The notes: a model not told the origin generated them from the sequence alone. 6,410 bases of DNA from Xanthobacteraceae bacterium (GCA_030043175.1 JASHYD010000397.1:1-6410); one strand, 5' to 3'. Counted from the first letter of the stretch, positions 1 through 6,090 are shown. Made by a program: numbers and translations.

Positions 1-99
1 CGACGCGCCCACTTGCCGATCGTTCTCGCTTCGGAGCTGATCGACAAACCGGTTGCCATCCCATGGTGGAACGGCCGCGCGCTCCGCGTCGTCCAATAA
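1..99 (+). CDS. C-terminal end of an unidentified protein (partial)
   Basis: Frame 1 is open from the left edge to a TAA at 97-99 and gives 32 residues that include ASELIDKPVAIPWWNG and end in RALRVVQ. The codons are GC-rich in the third position, as in the genes further right, and the reading frame ends 51 bases before the stop of the converging fumarase gene, so a tail-to-tail gene pair is a natural reading. I do not recognise the protein family from this short tail, and no domain, membrane segment or catalytic motif can be assigned. The start and most of the gene lie outside the window. It could still be a chance open frame, but the compact convergent arrangement argues for a real gene. 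Confidence 0.5.
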   Translation, partial: RRAHLPIVLASELIDKPVAIPWWNGRALRVVQ

Positions 100-150
100 G
101 CCCCGGCAAGGTCCCCGTGTTAGGCTAATTCCGTGCCGTGGAAATCCAGG

Positions 151-1791
151 CTAGCCGAGATTGAGTTCCTTGAAGAAGTCATTGCCTTTGTCGTCGATCA
201 CGATGAAAGCCGGGAAATTCTCCACCTCGATGCGCCAGATCGCCTCCATGCCGAGTTCGGGATATTCGACCAGCTCGACGTTCTTGATGCAATGCTCGGC
301 GAGATTGGCGGCAGCGCCCCCGATCGATGCGAGATAGAAGCCGCCATGCTTCCTGCAGGCGTCGCGCACCTCACGCGAGCGGTTGCCCTTGGCGACTGAG
401 ATCATGGAGCCGCCAGCGGCCTGGAAATCATCGACGAAGCTGTCCATCCGCCCGGCCGTCGTCGGGCCGAAAGCGCCGGACGCGTAACCCTCGGGCGTCT
501 TTGCGGGGCCGGCGTAATAGACCGGGTGGTTCTTGAAATACTCCGGCAGGCCCTGCCCGGTTTCGAGCCGCTCGCGCAGCTTGGCGTGGGCGAGATCGCG
601 CGCCACGATCATCGGGCCGGTGAGCGACAGCCGCGTCTTGATGGGATGCTGGGTCAGCGCCGCCAGAATGTCCTTCATGGGCCTGCTGAGGTCGATGTTC
701 ACGACCTCGCCACCGAGCTTCACGCCATCGATGTCAGGCAGATACTGCGCCGGATTGTGCTCGAGCTCCTCCAGGAAGACGCCGTCCCGCGTGACCTTGC
801 CCAGCGCCTGGCGATCTGCCGCGCACGATACCCCTAGACCGATCGGCAGCGAGGCGCCGTGACGCGGCAGGCGAATCACCCGCACATCGTGGCAGAAATA
901 CTTGCCGCCGAACTGCGCCCCGACGCCGAGCGACTGCGTCAACCCCAGGACTTGCCGCTCCATGTCGAGGTCGCGGAAGGCATGGCCATCTTCCGAGCCT
1001 GCCATCGGCAAGCTGTCGTAGTATTTGGTCGAGGCAAGCTTGACGGTCTTCATCGTGAGTTCTGCCGAGGTGCCGCCGATCACAATGGCGAGGTGATAAG
1101 GCGGGCAGGCGGCGGTGCCGAGCGTGAGGACCTTCTCCTTGAGGAACGCCAGCATGCGGTCGCGCGTCAGGATCGATGGCGTGGCCTGGAACAGGAACGC
1201 CTTGTTGGCCGAACCGCCGCCTTTGGCAATGAACAGAAACTTATAGGCATGCTCACCCTCAGCATAGATCTCGACCTGCGCCGGCATGTTGTTCCGCGTG
1301 TTCTTTTCTTCGAACATCGACAGCGGCGCGAGCTGCGAATAGCGCAGATTTTTCTTCAGGTAAGCATCGCGCGCGCCCTCGGCGAGCGCCGCCTCATCGT
1401 CGCCGCTGGTCCACACGAGCCGGCCTTTCTTGCCCATGATGATCGCGGTGCCGGTGTCCTGGCACATAGGCAGCACTCCGCCGGCCGCGATGTTGGCGTT
1501 CTTCAGGAAATCGTAGGCCACAAACCTGTCGTTGTCGGAAGCCTCTGGATCATCCAGGATCGCGCGCAACTGCCTAAGGTGAGCCGGCCGCAGCAAGTGG
1601 TTGATGTCGACGAACGCCGCCTCCGAAAGGGCCCGCAACGCCTCGTGGGCAACGACCACAACCTCCTCGCCCATGATGCGCTCCACCCGAACGCCGTCCG
1701 CGGAAAGCTTGCGGTAGGGGGTGAGGTCCTCGCCGAGCGGGAACAGGGGCGAATGGCGGAAGGGCGGCGTGAGGCTGATGGGCGCGTTCAT
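151..1791 (-). CDS. fumA: Fumarate hydratase class I, iron-sulfur (FumA/FumB type)
   Basis: The enzyme interconverts fumarate and (S)-malate in the citric acid cycle, in the cytoplasm, using an oxygen-sensitive [4Fe-4S] cluster. The product has 546 residues, the usual length for the two-domain single-chain class I enzyme: an N-terminal cluster-binding domain (about 55-330) and a C-terminal domain (about 340-540). The three cluster cysteines are C110 (in MCQDTGT), C229 (in TAACPPYH) and C323 (in VSCAADRQ), spaced 119 and 94 residues apart, which matches E. coli FumA C105/C224/C318. Residues corresponding to the Leishmania enzyme's active site, at a constant offset of 23, are all present: D112, R150, H311, R398, T444, R448 and K468. 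The ATG at 1789-1791 is preceded by a weak AGGA (complement of 1801-1804) nine bases away. Nothing is truncated. It appears to be monocistronic, with a convergent gene on its 3' side and non-coding DNA upstream. A class I tartrate dehydratase is the only close alternative and is normally split into two subunits. Confidence 0.97.
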   Translation of the reverse strand: MNAPISLTPPFRHSPLFPLGEDLTPYRKLSADGVRVERIMGEEVVVVAHEALRALSEAAFVDINHLLRPAHLRQLRAILDDPEASDNDRFVAYDFLKNANIAAGGVLPMCQDTGTAIIMGKKGRLVWTSGDDEAALAEGARDAYLKKNLRYSQLAPLSMFEEKNTRNNMPAQVEIYAEGEHAYKFLFIAKGGGSANKAFLFQATPSILTRDRMLAFLKEKVLTLGTAACPPYHLAIVIGGTSAELTMKTVKLASTKYYDSLPMAGSEDGHAFRDLDMERQVLGLTQSLGVGAQFGGKYFCHDVRVIRLPRHGASLPIGLGVSCAADRQALGKVTRDGVFLEELEHNPAQYLPDIDGVKLGGEVVNIDLSRPMKDILAALTQHPIKTRLSLTGPMIVARDLAHAKLRERLETGQGLPEYFKNHPVYYAGPAKTPEGYASGAFGPTTAGRMDSFVDDFQAAGGSMISVAKGNRSREVRDACRKHGGFYLASIGGAAANLAEHCIKNVELVEYPELGMEAIWRIEVENFPAFIVIDDKGNDFFKELNLG

Positions 1792-2093
1792 AGGCGAGTG
1801 TCCTGCACCGTGATGTGTGCTGCCTTATAGCAAGTACGGAGAGCCCCGTCCTGTCCCGGCATGTCACGTTGCAGAAATGTCGATAAATAGCACATTTCCG
1901 CGCCCTCTTGCCCGACCGTCATTGCGTCTCGTGCTGGCCCGGGTTGTCCAGTTGGGACAAAAATTGGGACGAAAAACGGCCCCCTACCCTGCCCCTGCTT
2001 GCCTTCCGCCCCCGGTCCGTCTGCCCGCTCAATCGCCGCAAGGCTTCCGCGCCCCTCCCCGGCTGTGAGCGGCTCCAGCCGCCTCCTCCCGGC
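1792..2093. other. Intergenic region upstream of the fumarase gene
   Basis: About 300 bases with no gene I can support. It should hold the fumarase promoter on the minus strand. A TATAAG on that strand (complement of 1824-1829) could be a -10 element about 33 bases before the start codon, but no convincing -35 partner lies 16-18 bases upstream of it, so I do not call a promoter. The only other structure is the TTGTCC/GGACAA repeat cluster at 1944-1976, annotated separately. Bases 1980-2100 are C-rich on the + strand and their overlapping open frames have no family resemblance. Confidence 0.5.
1944..1976. repeat. TTGTCC-N5-GGACAA inverted repeat overlapping a two-unit tandem repeat
   Basis: TTGTCC (1944-1949) and GGACAA (1955-1960) form a perfect 6-base inverted repeat around a 5-base centre. 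Starting inside it, TTGGGACAAAAA (1952-1963) is followed immediately by TTGGGACGAAAAA (1964-1976), a nearly perfect tandem duplication. It lies 153-185 bases upstream of the fumarase start and about 120 bases beyond the end of the endonuclease relic. It could be a repressor operator or a remnant of an integrated element. No function can be read from the sequence. Confidence 0.35.
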
Positions 2094-2417
2094 TCAGGCC
2101 GTCATCCTGCACGCCACCGGCAGGCTCGGCGCGGTGCCGCCGAGGGGAACCCCGAGGTACTCGGCCGCCTTCAGCAGCACCTCCGGGCGATCTCGAAAGC
2201 ATCCAAGCTCACGATTACAGGGATCGCATATCGCATTTCTTACCATGCCATCTTTGTGGTCGTGGTCGATCACCAGAGCCGCAATTTCTTCGCAAACTGC
2301 CAACGGCTGTTCGGGGCCGTCAGCATGACCTGAAGGTCTTCTTCGCTGATGCGATATTTCCGGGCGCAGGAGCGCTGCCACGAATACGCAACGCAATCTG
2401 TCGTGAGTTATCGCCAT
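2094..2417 (-). pseudogene. Decayed recombination endonuclease VII-like (HNH, zinc) protein
   Basis: The 107-codon minus-strand frame contains LVIDHDHKDGMVRNAICDPC followed by NRELGCFRDRPEVLLKAAEYL. This is the hallmark of the phage T4 endonuclease VII family: an xDHDHxxGxVR core, a CxxC zinc pair, CN...LG and a helical tail ending in AAEYL. These small nucleases resolve branched DNA and are usually phage- or island-borne. The family's usual lead-in, here KYRISEEDLQVMLTA, lies in a different frame at about 2359-2315 and runs out of register near a GGCCCC at 2313-2318, implying loss of one base there. The start of the same open frame (MAITHDRLR, ATG at 2415-2417) is back in the downstream frame, so two compensating indels are possible. 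The first zinc pair is reduced to one cysteine (AVCEEIAA). No ribosome binding site precedes the ATG. I judge it a relic. Family assignment is firm for the C-terminal half and tentative for the rest. Confidence 0.6.
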
Positions 2418-2511
2418 TCATATCGACTGAACAGAAAATGGCTAGGCTGACCCGCCGGCCGAGATCATGCCGAAGCGAAGTAATAAACCCCTTGCCAAGG
2501 GATATCACGTC

Positions 2512-3054
2512 GTGAGCGCCATCGTCACTGCAGTGAGCCGCAGCCTGAGTCATACATTTGGCAAGCCCAATATGCCGACTATCCGCTTAATTGCCGGCCT
2601 TGGCGTGGAAGGAGACGCGCATATGGGCGAAAAGGTGAAACATCGCTCCCGCGTTCGGACCAATCCGGATGCTCCCAACCCGCGGCAGGTACATTTGATG
2701 CAGGAGGAGCTGTTCGCTGAGTTGCGGGCCGGCGGCTTCGACGTGGAGCCGGGCGCGATCGGGGAGAACGTTACGACGCGCGGAATCGATCTTCTCGCTC
2801 TCCCGACTGGGGCCCGACTTCGCCTCGGCCCCGATGCGGTGATCGAGATCACCGGCCTACGCAATCCTTGTCGCCAGCTTGATGTGTTTCGGCCCGGCTT
2901 GATGAGGGCGGTGCTCGGGCGCAGTGCAGCTGGTCATCTTGTCCGCAAGGCCGGCGTCATGGCGATCGTCATCAGGGGTGGAGATGTGAGGCCGAAAGAT
3001 GTGATTGTCCTGGAAATGCCGAGCGGCGAACACCAACCACTGCTGCCGGTATAG
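2512..3054 (+). CDS. MOSC domain-containing protein
   Basis: MOSC domains form the C-terminal part of molybdenum-cofactor sulfurases and also occur as stand-alone bacterial proteins (YiiM-like) thought to handle sulfur or the molybdenum cofactor. The product, 180 residues from the chosen start, is essentially one MOSC domain: GLGVEGDAHMG (29-39), QVHLMQEELF (59-68), GENVTTRGIDL (84-94), the cofactor or sulfur-carrying cysteine C120 in NPCRQLD, and RKAGVMAIVIRGGDVRPKD (145-163). The substrate is unknown. I prefer the GTG at 2512 because AGGGA (2498-2502) lies nine bases upstream and the protein then begins MSAIVTAVSRS, as I recall for relatives. An ATG at 2467 in the same frame would add 15 residues but has no clear ribosome binding site. 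The gene stands alone: the endonuclease relic is divergent on its left and the next gene starts 238 bases downstream. No molybdoenzyme gene is adjacent. Confidence 0.9.
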   Translation: MSAIVTAVSRSLSHTFGKPNMPTIRLIAGLGVEGDAHMGEKVKHRSRVRTNPDAPNPRQVHLMQEELFAELRAGGFDVEPGAIGENVTTRGIDLLALPTGARLRLGPDAVIEITGLRNPCRQLDVFRPGLMRAVLGRSAAGHLVRKAGVMAIVIRGGDVRPKDVIVLEMPSGEHQPLLPV

Positions 3055-3066
3055 CGTGGACGTGTG

Positions 3067-3085
3067 ATCGAGTTGCCTTCTCGAT
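3067..3085 (+). terminator. Hairpin just downstream of the MOSC gene
   Basis: ATCGAG (3067-3072) and CTCGAT (3080-3085) make a perfect 6-base stem with a 7-base loop, beginning 13 bases after the MOSC stop codon. A second perfect hairpin, CGGGTC/GACCCG with a 7-base loop, follows at 3116-3134. Neither is followed by a run of T, so intrinsic termination is not demonstrated. They may instead protect the 3' end of the transcript. Confidence 0.3.
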
Positions 3086-3292
3086 GAAGATTGCGCACTC
3101 GCGCCACGTCTGCGTCGGGTCATCAAGAGACCCGCCGCCGCTGGGGCCGAGTTGGCTTGGTGCGTGGGGTGTTACTATGCGCCCACGTCACGCGGCCCCG
3201 GCCCCTCCTCGCTGGCCCTAGCGGGGGTAGCTCGGCGTTGACGACTAGGGCCCATTCGAATTAACGATGAGAAGTAGCCACGGAGACGGCCG

Positions 3293-3454
3293 GTGAGCAG
3301 GGAAGAGCTGGAGCAACTGACCCGCTACATTCAACGGACTCAGAGAGACCGTACGTCCTCTTTGACGGTGGCTCGTGCGCAACTTGAGAAAGAAGGCGTC
3401 ATCACGCCAGACGGTAAGCCGACTCGCCAATATGGCGGCGAGGGCGCCGCCTAA
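3293..3454 (+). CDS. Small 53-residue protein upstream of the HGCD/GIYFW gene
   Basis: A GTG at 3293 preceded seven bases earlier by GGAG (3282-3285) opens a 53-codon frame ending at TAA 3452-3454. The product begins MSREELEQLTRYIQRTQRD, is hydrophilic and mostly helical in character (many E, Q, R, L), has a short REELEQL...ARAQLEKEGVITPDG pattern, and ends in a Gly-rich tail (QYGGEGAA). It has no signal peptide, membrane segment or cysteine. I do not recognise a named family. Third-position GC and the clean ribosome binding site support a real gene. The next gene begins three bases after the stop, in the same frame, so the two are almost certainly co-transcribed and translationally coupled. 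A small charged protein placed directly before a possible toxic enzyme suggests an antitoxin or immunity role, but that is inference. The same-frame arrangement also leaves open an ancestral fusion split by the TAA. Confidence 0.6.
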   Translation: MSREELEQLTRYIQRTQRDRTSSLTVARAQLEKEGVITPDGKPTRQYGGEGAA

Positions 3455-3457
3455 CGG

Positions 3458-4074
3458 TTGCATAATCTAACTGCATCGTTCGTTCTTGGATCCCACGGAT
3501 GCGATCGGTCCGTGGGAATGCGCTTGCTTTCGGCTGAAAAATTCAATTCCGGTGACAACGATTTCGATTGGCTGGGTTCAGGCATCTACTTCTGGCAGTC
3601 GAATCCGCTTCGCGGGCTTGAGTACGCAAAGGAACTGGCGACAAGGCCGAGTGATCCGAAGCCGAGGAGCCGCATGTCGTCGGCGCCGTCATCGGCTGCG
3701 CATATTGCCTCGACCTGTTTTCTTCGACGGGGATCGAGGCTGCTCGCCACGCTTACAAAGATTACGTAGAGGTCTCCCGCGCCGCGCGTGTTGAGATGCC
3801 TAAAAATGTGCTGGGCCCCGACATGCTGCTCCGTCGCTTGGATTGTGCCGTCATAAAGCACCTCCACAGCTTGCTCGCCGCATCAGGGCGGAAGCCCTTT
3901 GACACTGTCAGAGGCGTGTTCCGGGAAGGCCCTCCGATCTACGAAAATTCCGGCTTTTTTGAAAAGACCCACATCCAAATCTGCGTCGTTAATGTCTCGT
4001 GCATCAAGGGAGTTTTTCGGGTGCCCGGCGATCACCTGAATCTCACGAATGGTCGAGATTTGCGCTACGCCTAA
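3458..4074 (+). pseudogene. Frameshifted HGCD...GIYFW protein, possibly ADP-ribosyltransferase-like
   Basis: Two frames together spell one protein of about 205 residues. The first, from a TTG at 3458, gives SFVLGSHGCDRSVGMRLLS, then DWLGSGIYFWQSNPLRGLEY and ELATRPSDP. The second, open from 3655 to TAA 4072-4074, gives EEPHVVGAVIGCAYCLDL, LLRRLDCAVIKHLHSL, FDTVRGVFREGPPIYENSGF and FEKTHIQICVV...CIKGVFRVP. The join lies at about 3655-3666, where one base appears to be missing. I recall continuous proteins of this pattern in related bacteria, without a named function. HG near the N-terminus, a GIYFW strand followed by a helix, and a late E-x-x-x-I-Q-I strand resemble the H-Y-E layout of ADP-ribosyltransferase folds such as DUF3990 (candidates H13, Y44 and the E of FEKTHIQI). 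This is a structural guess. The upstream 53-residue gene ends three bases before it. No slippery heptamer is present at the join, so mutation or sequencing error is likelier than programmed frameshifting. Confidence 0.65.
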
Positions 4075-4140
4075 AAGCAAGCAGGGCGACCCGAAGGCCG
4101 TCCCTGTCGCTCGGCGCCGAACCAAGCAACCAGGAGATCA

Positions 4141-4176
4141 GTTATCGAACGCTAATTCGGTTTCGCCTTCGATAGC
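4141..4176. repeat. Inverted repeat TATCGAA/TTCGATA
   Basis: TATCGAA (4143-4149) is matched by TTCGATA (4168-4174) around an 18-base centre. Adding one G-T and one G-C pair extends the arms to GTTATCGAA (4141-4149) and TTCGATAGC (4168-4176). It starts 67 bases after the stop of the frameshifted gene. The long centre and lack of a T-run make it a poor terminator. A protein-binding site or chance are both possible. Confidence 0.25.
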
Positions 4177-4219
4177 AGCCGATAGGCAAACTGTAGCTGG
4201 AGATGCGGGCGATCAAATC

Positions 4220-4381
4220 GAGCATACCAGTATTTGACCACCCCTCAGGTAGATGGGGCGCCAAGGACGATTGGATACCGGCGCCACCATGGGTCCGATG
4301 GGGGGCCACTAGCCCTCAGAATAATGGAGACAGCGACCCAGGCGACGTTCGCCCCAAAGCCGCAGTGCATCTCCGCGGGAA
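4220..4381 (+). repeat. Diverged intergenic repeat, copy 1
   Basis: Aligned by eye with 5902-6076 in the same orientation. Shared blocks in the same order are GAGCATA (4220-4226), TTGACCAC (4234-4241), CGCCAAGG followed by ATTGG (from 4259), a 20-base block starting ATGGGTC at 4289 with 18 of 20 identities, GGAG and GCGACCCA (about 4326-4340), GCAGT (4362-4366) and GCGGGAA (4375-4381). Between blocks the copies differ by substitutions and small gaps. This copy is about 162 bases long and appears more decayed: the internal inverted repeats of copy 2 are not preserved. No coding potential, terminal inverted repeats or target-site duplication could be recognised. Confidence 0.45.
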
Positions 4382-4414
4382 GGAAGGCATATCGGGTACC
4401 TAACGACCATTTTC

Positions 4415-5638
4415 TCAACCGCCGACGTCACCGCTCATCAGAGGGCCGAACAGCTCGAAGCGTTCGCCGTTGAAGCGCTCCATCTGCATCTGTTTGACCG
4501 GCGCGAAATCGGTCGGCCCGGTGTTGACTTTGATGCCGGGCAGCAGCATACCGAGGTCAAGATCTTTGAGGCTCGCGGCCTGCTTCATGACGTTGTCGCG
4601 GGTGAGATTGTCGCCGCTTCGCTTGAGCACCGCAACCAGGGTTTGCGCGGCCAAGTAGCTCCACACCGTGAATGCGGATGTTTTGTCACCATCCGGATAA
4701 TATCTGTCCGTAAAAGCCGACCATTCCGTGTAGCCTGCGTCGTCCTTCCAGGCCGGATCGGTCGGGTCCTTGAAAAATGTGGTGGTGAGCAGGCCTTTGG
4801 CGTTGTCGAGACCTGCCGGTTTGAGCACCGAACCTACGGACGAGGAGACGCTATTTAGCAGATGGAGTGGCATCCAGCCGATCTCGGCCGTTTTCTTGAT
4901 GGCCTGGGCGGCGAATTTCGGCGTCGTAACATTGAACAGGACATTGGCGCCAGACGCCTTCAGGCTGATGATCTGGGAGTCCACAGTCGGGTCGGTGACC
5001 TCATAGGGCGCCTCGGCGACGATTGGCATTTTGCCATTGAGACCGTCTTTCAGCCCCTTCACATAGTCCTTACCGTAATCGTCGTTCTGGTAGAGAATAC
5101 CGACCTTGCCCTGCGGGTAGTTCTTCAGGAGATACTCCGCATAAATGCGTCCCTCGGCCTGATAGCTCGGGATCGAGCCCATAGTCCATGGAAAGTGTTG
5201 CGGATCGTTCCATTTAGTGGCGCCACTGGCGACAAAGAGCTGGGGCACTTTCTTGGCATTCATGTATCTTTGGATGGCGGTATTGGACGGTGTCCCCATC
5301 GATTGGAAAATCAGCAGGACCTCATCGCTTTCGACGAGCTTGCGGGCCTGCTCGACGGTCTTGGGCGGGGTGTAAGCATCGTCATAGCTGATGAAATTGA
5401 TCTTGCGGCCATTGATACCGCCCTCGGCGTTGATCTTTCGGAAGTAGGCGGCCTCCGTCTTCCCGAACTCGCCATAAGCGGAAGCGGGCCCGCTATAGGG
5501 CATGATGTTACCGATCTTGATCTCGCTGTCAGTCGCGCCGGGATCGTATTTCTTCTGAGCCGCGACCGGGCTCGCCGCCACCACTGCCGCGATGCCCACC
5601 GTTGCCCCCATTGTCAGCCATTGCCGATAATTTCGCAT
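4415..5638 (-). CDS. ABC transporter periplasmic substrate-binding protein, branched-chain amino acid (LivK/BraC) family
   Basis: This secreted protein captures a small ligand in the periplasm and delivers it to a HAAT-type ABC importer. From the ATG at 5638 (GGGAGA on the minus strand five bases upstream, complement of 5644-5649) it has 407 residues. A TTG 15 bases further upstream is less likely because it lies inside that ribosome binding site. Residues 1-27 form a Sec signal: a charged start (MRNYRQW), a hydrophobic core and a cleavage site after SPVAA. The mature part shows the type I periplasmic binding fold (Peripla_BP_6): IKIGNIMPYSGPASAYG (40-56), GGINGRKINFISYDDAY (73-89), then VEQARKLVESDEV, FQSMGTPSNTAIQRYMN, GKVGILYQNDDYGKDYVKGL and a C-terminal lobe with TVWSYLAAQTLV. 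No cysteine is present, so it is not a lipoprotein. Rhizobial members bind amino acids, aromatic acids or other small organics, and the ligand cannot be told here. No permease or ATPase gene is in the window. Confidence 0.93.
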   Translation of the reverse strand: MRNYRQWLTMGATVGIAAVVAASPVAAQKKYDPGATDSEIKIGNIMPYSGPASAYGEFGKTEAAYFRKINAEGGINGRKINFISYDDAYTPPKTVEQARKLVESDEVLLIFQSMGTPSNTAIQRYMNAKKVPQLFVASGATKWNDPQHFPWTMGSIPSYQAEGRIYAEYLLKNYPQGKVGILYQNDDYGKDYVKGLKDGLNGKMPIVAEAPYEVTDPTVDSQIISLKASGANVLFNVTTPKFAAQAIKKTAEIGWMPLHLLNSVSSSVGSVLKPAGLDNAKGLLTTTFFKDPTDPAWKDDAGYTEWSAFTDRYYPDGDKTSAFTVWSYLAAQTLVAVLKRSGDNLTRDNVMKQAASLKDLDLGMLLPGIKVNTGPTDFAPVKQMQMERFNGERFELFGPLMSGDVGG

Positions 5639-5718
5639 ATTGGTCTCCCACAAATTGATTGGTTGGTCTGGCTTGGTTCAGAATGCTTTTACGCGGCGGC
5701 GCTTGGCCTAATGCACGT

Positions 5719-5738
5719 CCGACGCAACACAACGTCGG
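5719..5738. promoter_or_regulatory. Candidate operator CCGACG-N8-CGTCGG
   Basis: CCGACG (5719-5724) and CGTCGG (5733-5738) form a perfect 6-base inverted repeat with an 8-base centre, 20 bases in all, ending about 80 bases upstream of the binding-protein start codon. Size, symmetry and position fit a dimeric repressor or activator site controlling uptake, but no regulator gene is visible in the window and no promoter elements anchor it. Confidence 0.3.
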
Positions 5739-5880
5739 CAAATCATCAAATAAATGAGCCGGTCCCGGATGTGTGTTCAGTTCAGCAGGGAAGCCCTCCG
5801 CTGACGCAAATCATGGTGTAAATTGAAGCCGCAGTCATCATAGAACCTTGTAATTTCGTAGCAGGGCTCTCCGGTAGTGG

Positions 5881-5893
5881 CCGCCTTTGGCGG
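5881..5893. repeat. Small perfect hairpin CCGCC-TTT-GGCGG
   Basis: A 5-base GC stem with a 3-base loop sits just before copy 2 of the diverged repeat. It is not followed by a T-run on either strand and lies far from any stop codon, so it is not called a terminator. Confidence 0.3.
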
Positions 5894-5901
5894 ACGCTCG
5901 G

Positions 5902-6076
5902 GAGCATAGGTGGTTGACCACGGCCCCTTCGCCCCTTGGGCACAAGGGTCCGCCAAGGTCCATTGGGTCGCGAGGGGCCGCTATGGGTCGGATGGGGGGG
6001 CAGCCTCGCACTGTAGGAGCGACCCAAGGGTCCGTAGGGGCGTGAGCCCGCAGTCAGTCGCACCCACTGGCGGGAA
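5902..6076 (+). repeat. Diverged intergenic repeat, copy 2, rich in inverted repeats
   Basis: Partner of 4220-4381, in direct orientation, about 175 bases. Shared blocks: GAGCATA (5902-5908), TTGACCAC (5914-5921), CGCCAAGG (5951-5958) then ATTGG, the 20-base ATGGGTC block (5983-6002, 18 of 20 identities), GGAG and CGACCCA (6017-6026), GCAGT (about 6050-6054) and GCGGGAA (6070-6076). This copy folds better than copy 1: GTGGT-TG-ACCAC (5910-5921), CCCTTG-GGCA-CAAGGG (5933-5948) and GACCC-AA-GGGTC (6021-6032). Two 15-base arms, 5957-5971 and 6019-6033, are inverted with 13 of 15 matches. The decamer CAAGGGTCCG also occurs twice, at 5943 and 6025. It could be a non-autonomous mobile element, an extragenic palindromic family or a structured RNA. 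Confidence 0.5.
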
Positions 6077-6090
6077 TGACGTAAGCTGAG

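Larger units (their letters stand above)
4075..4414. other. Intergenic region between the frameshifted gene and the ABC binding-protein gene
   Basis: About 340 bases without a supportable gene. The open frames that cross it have no ribosome binding site and no family resemblance. It contains an inverted repeat at 4141-4176 and, from about 4220 to 4381, one copy of a diverged repeat whose partner lies on the other side of the binding-protein gene. The two flanking genes converge here, yet no GC-rich stem followed by a T-run was seen for either. Confidence 0.5.
5639..6090. other. Intergenic region upstream of the ABC binding-protein gene
   Basis: About 450 bases with no gene I can support. The part nearest the binding-protein gene (5650-5830) should carry its promoter on the minus strand. 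I found no clear -35/-10 pair and no RpoN-type TGGCAC-N5-TTGC site. It does hold the CCGACG/CGTCGG inverted repeat. From 5881 to 6076 it is dominated by small GC-rich inverted repeats and the second copy of the diverged repeat. Confidence 0.5.

Noticed and set aside
100..150. Bidirectional terminator between the convergent genes at the left edge
   Set aside because: The GC-rich stretch repeats CCCCG in direct rather than inverted orientation and has no T-run, so no terminator stem can be drawn.
859..1830. Long open frame on the + strand (323 codons)
   Set aside because: It is antisense to the fumarase gene, whose cluster and active-site residues are all intact. High third-position GC commonly keeps the opposite strand open, and the protein has no family character.
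2550..2864. Minus-strand open frame inside the MOSC gene
   Set aside because: It lies wholly opposite a convincing MOSC coding sequence, and its Arg/Pro/Ser-rich product is typical of a shadow frame.
3245..3463. Minus-strand 72-codon frame opposite the 53-residue gene
   Set aside because: No ribosome binding site and no family character, whereas the + strand frame has both a strong ribosome binding site and tight coupling to the next gene.
3655..3670. Programmed -1 frameshifting in the HGCD/GIYFW gene
   Set aside because: The overlap contains no X-XXY-YYZ slippery heptamer and no strong downstream hairpin was noticed, so a mutation or read error is the simpler explanation.
4862..5821. Long open frame on the + strand (319 codons)
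   Set aside because: It is the antisense shadow of the binding-protein gene, and its translation shows no recognisable domain or good start signal.
5639..5830. RpoN (sigma-54) promoter for the binding-protein gene
   Set aside because: Neither strand shows the GG-N10-GC core in a TGGCAC-N5-TTGC context near the start.
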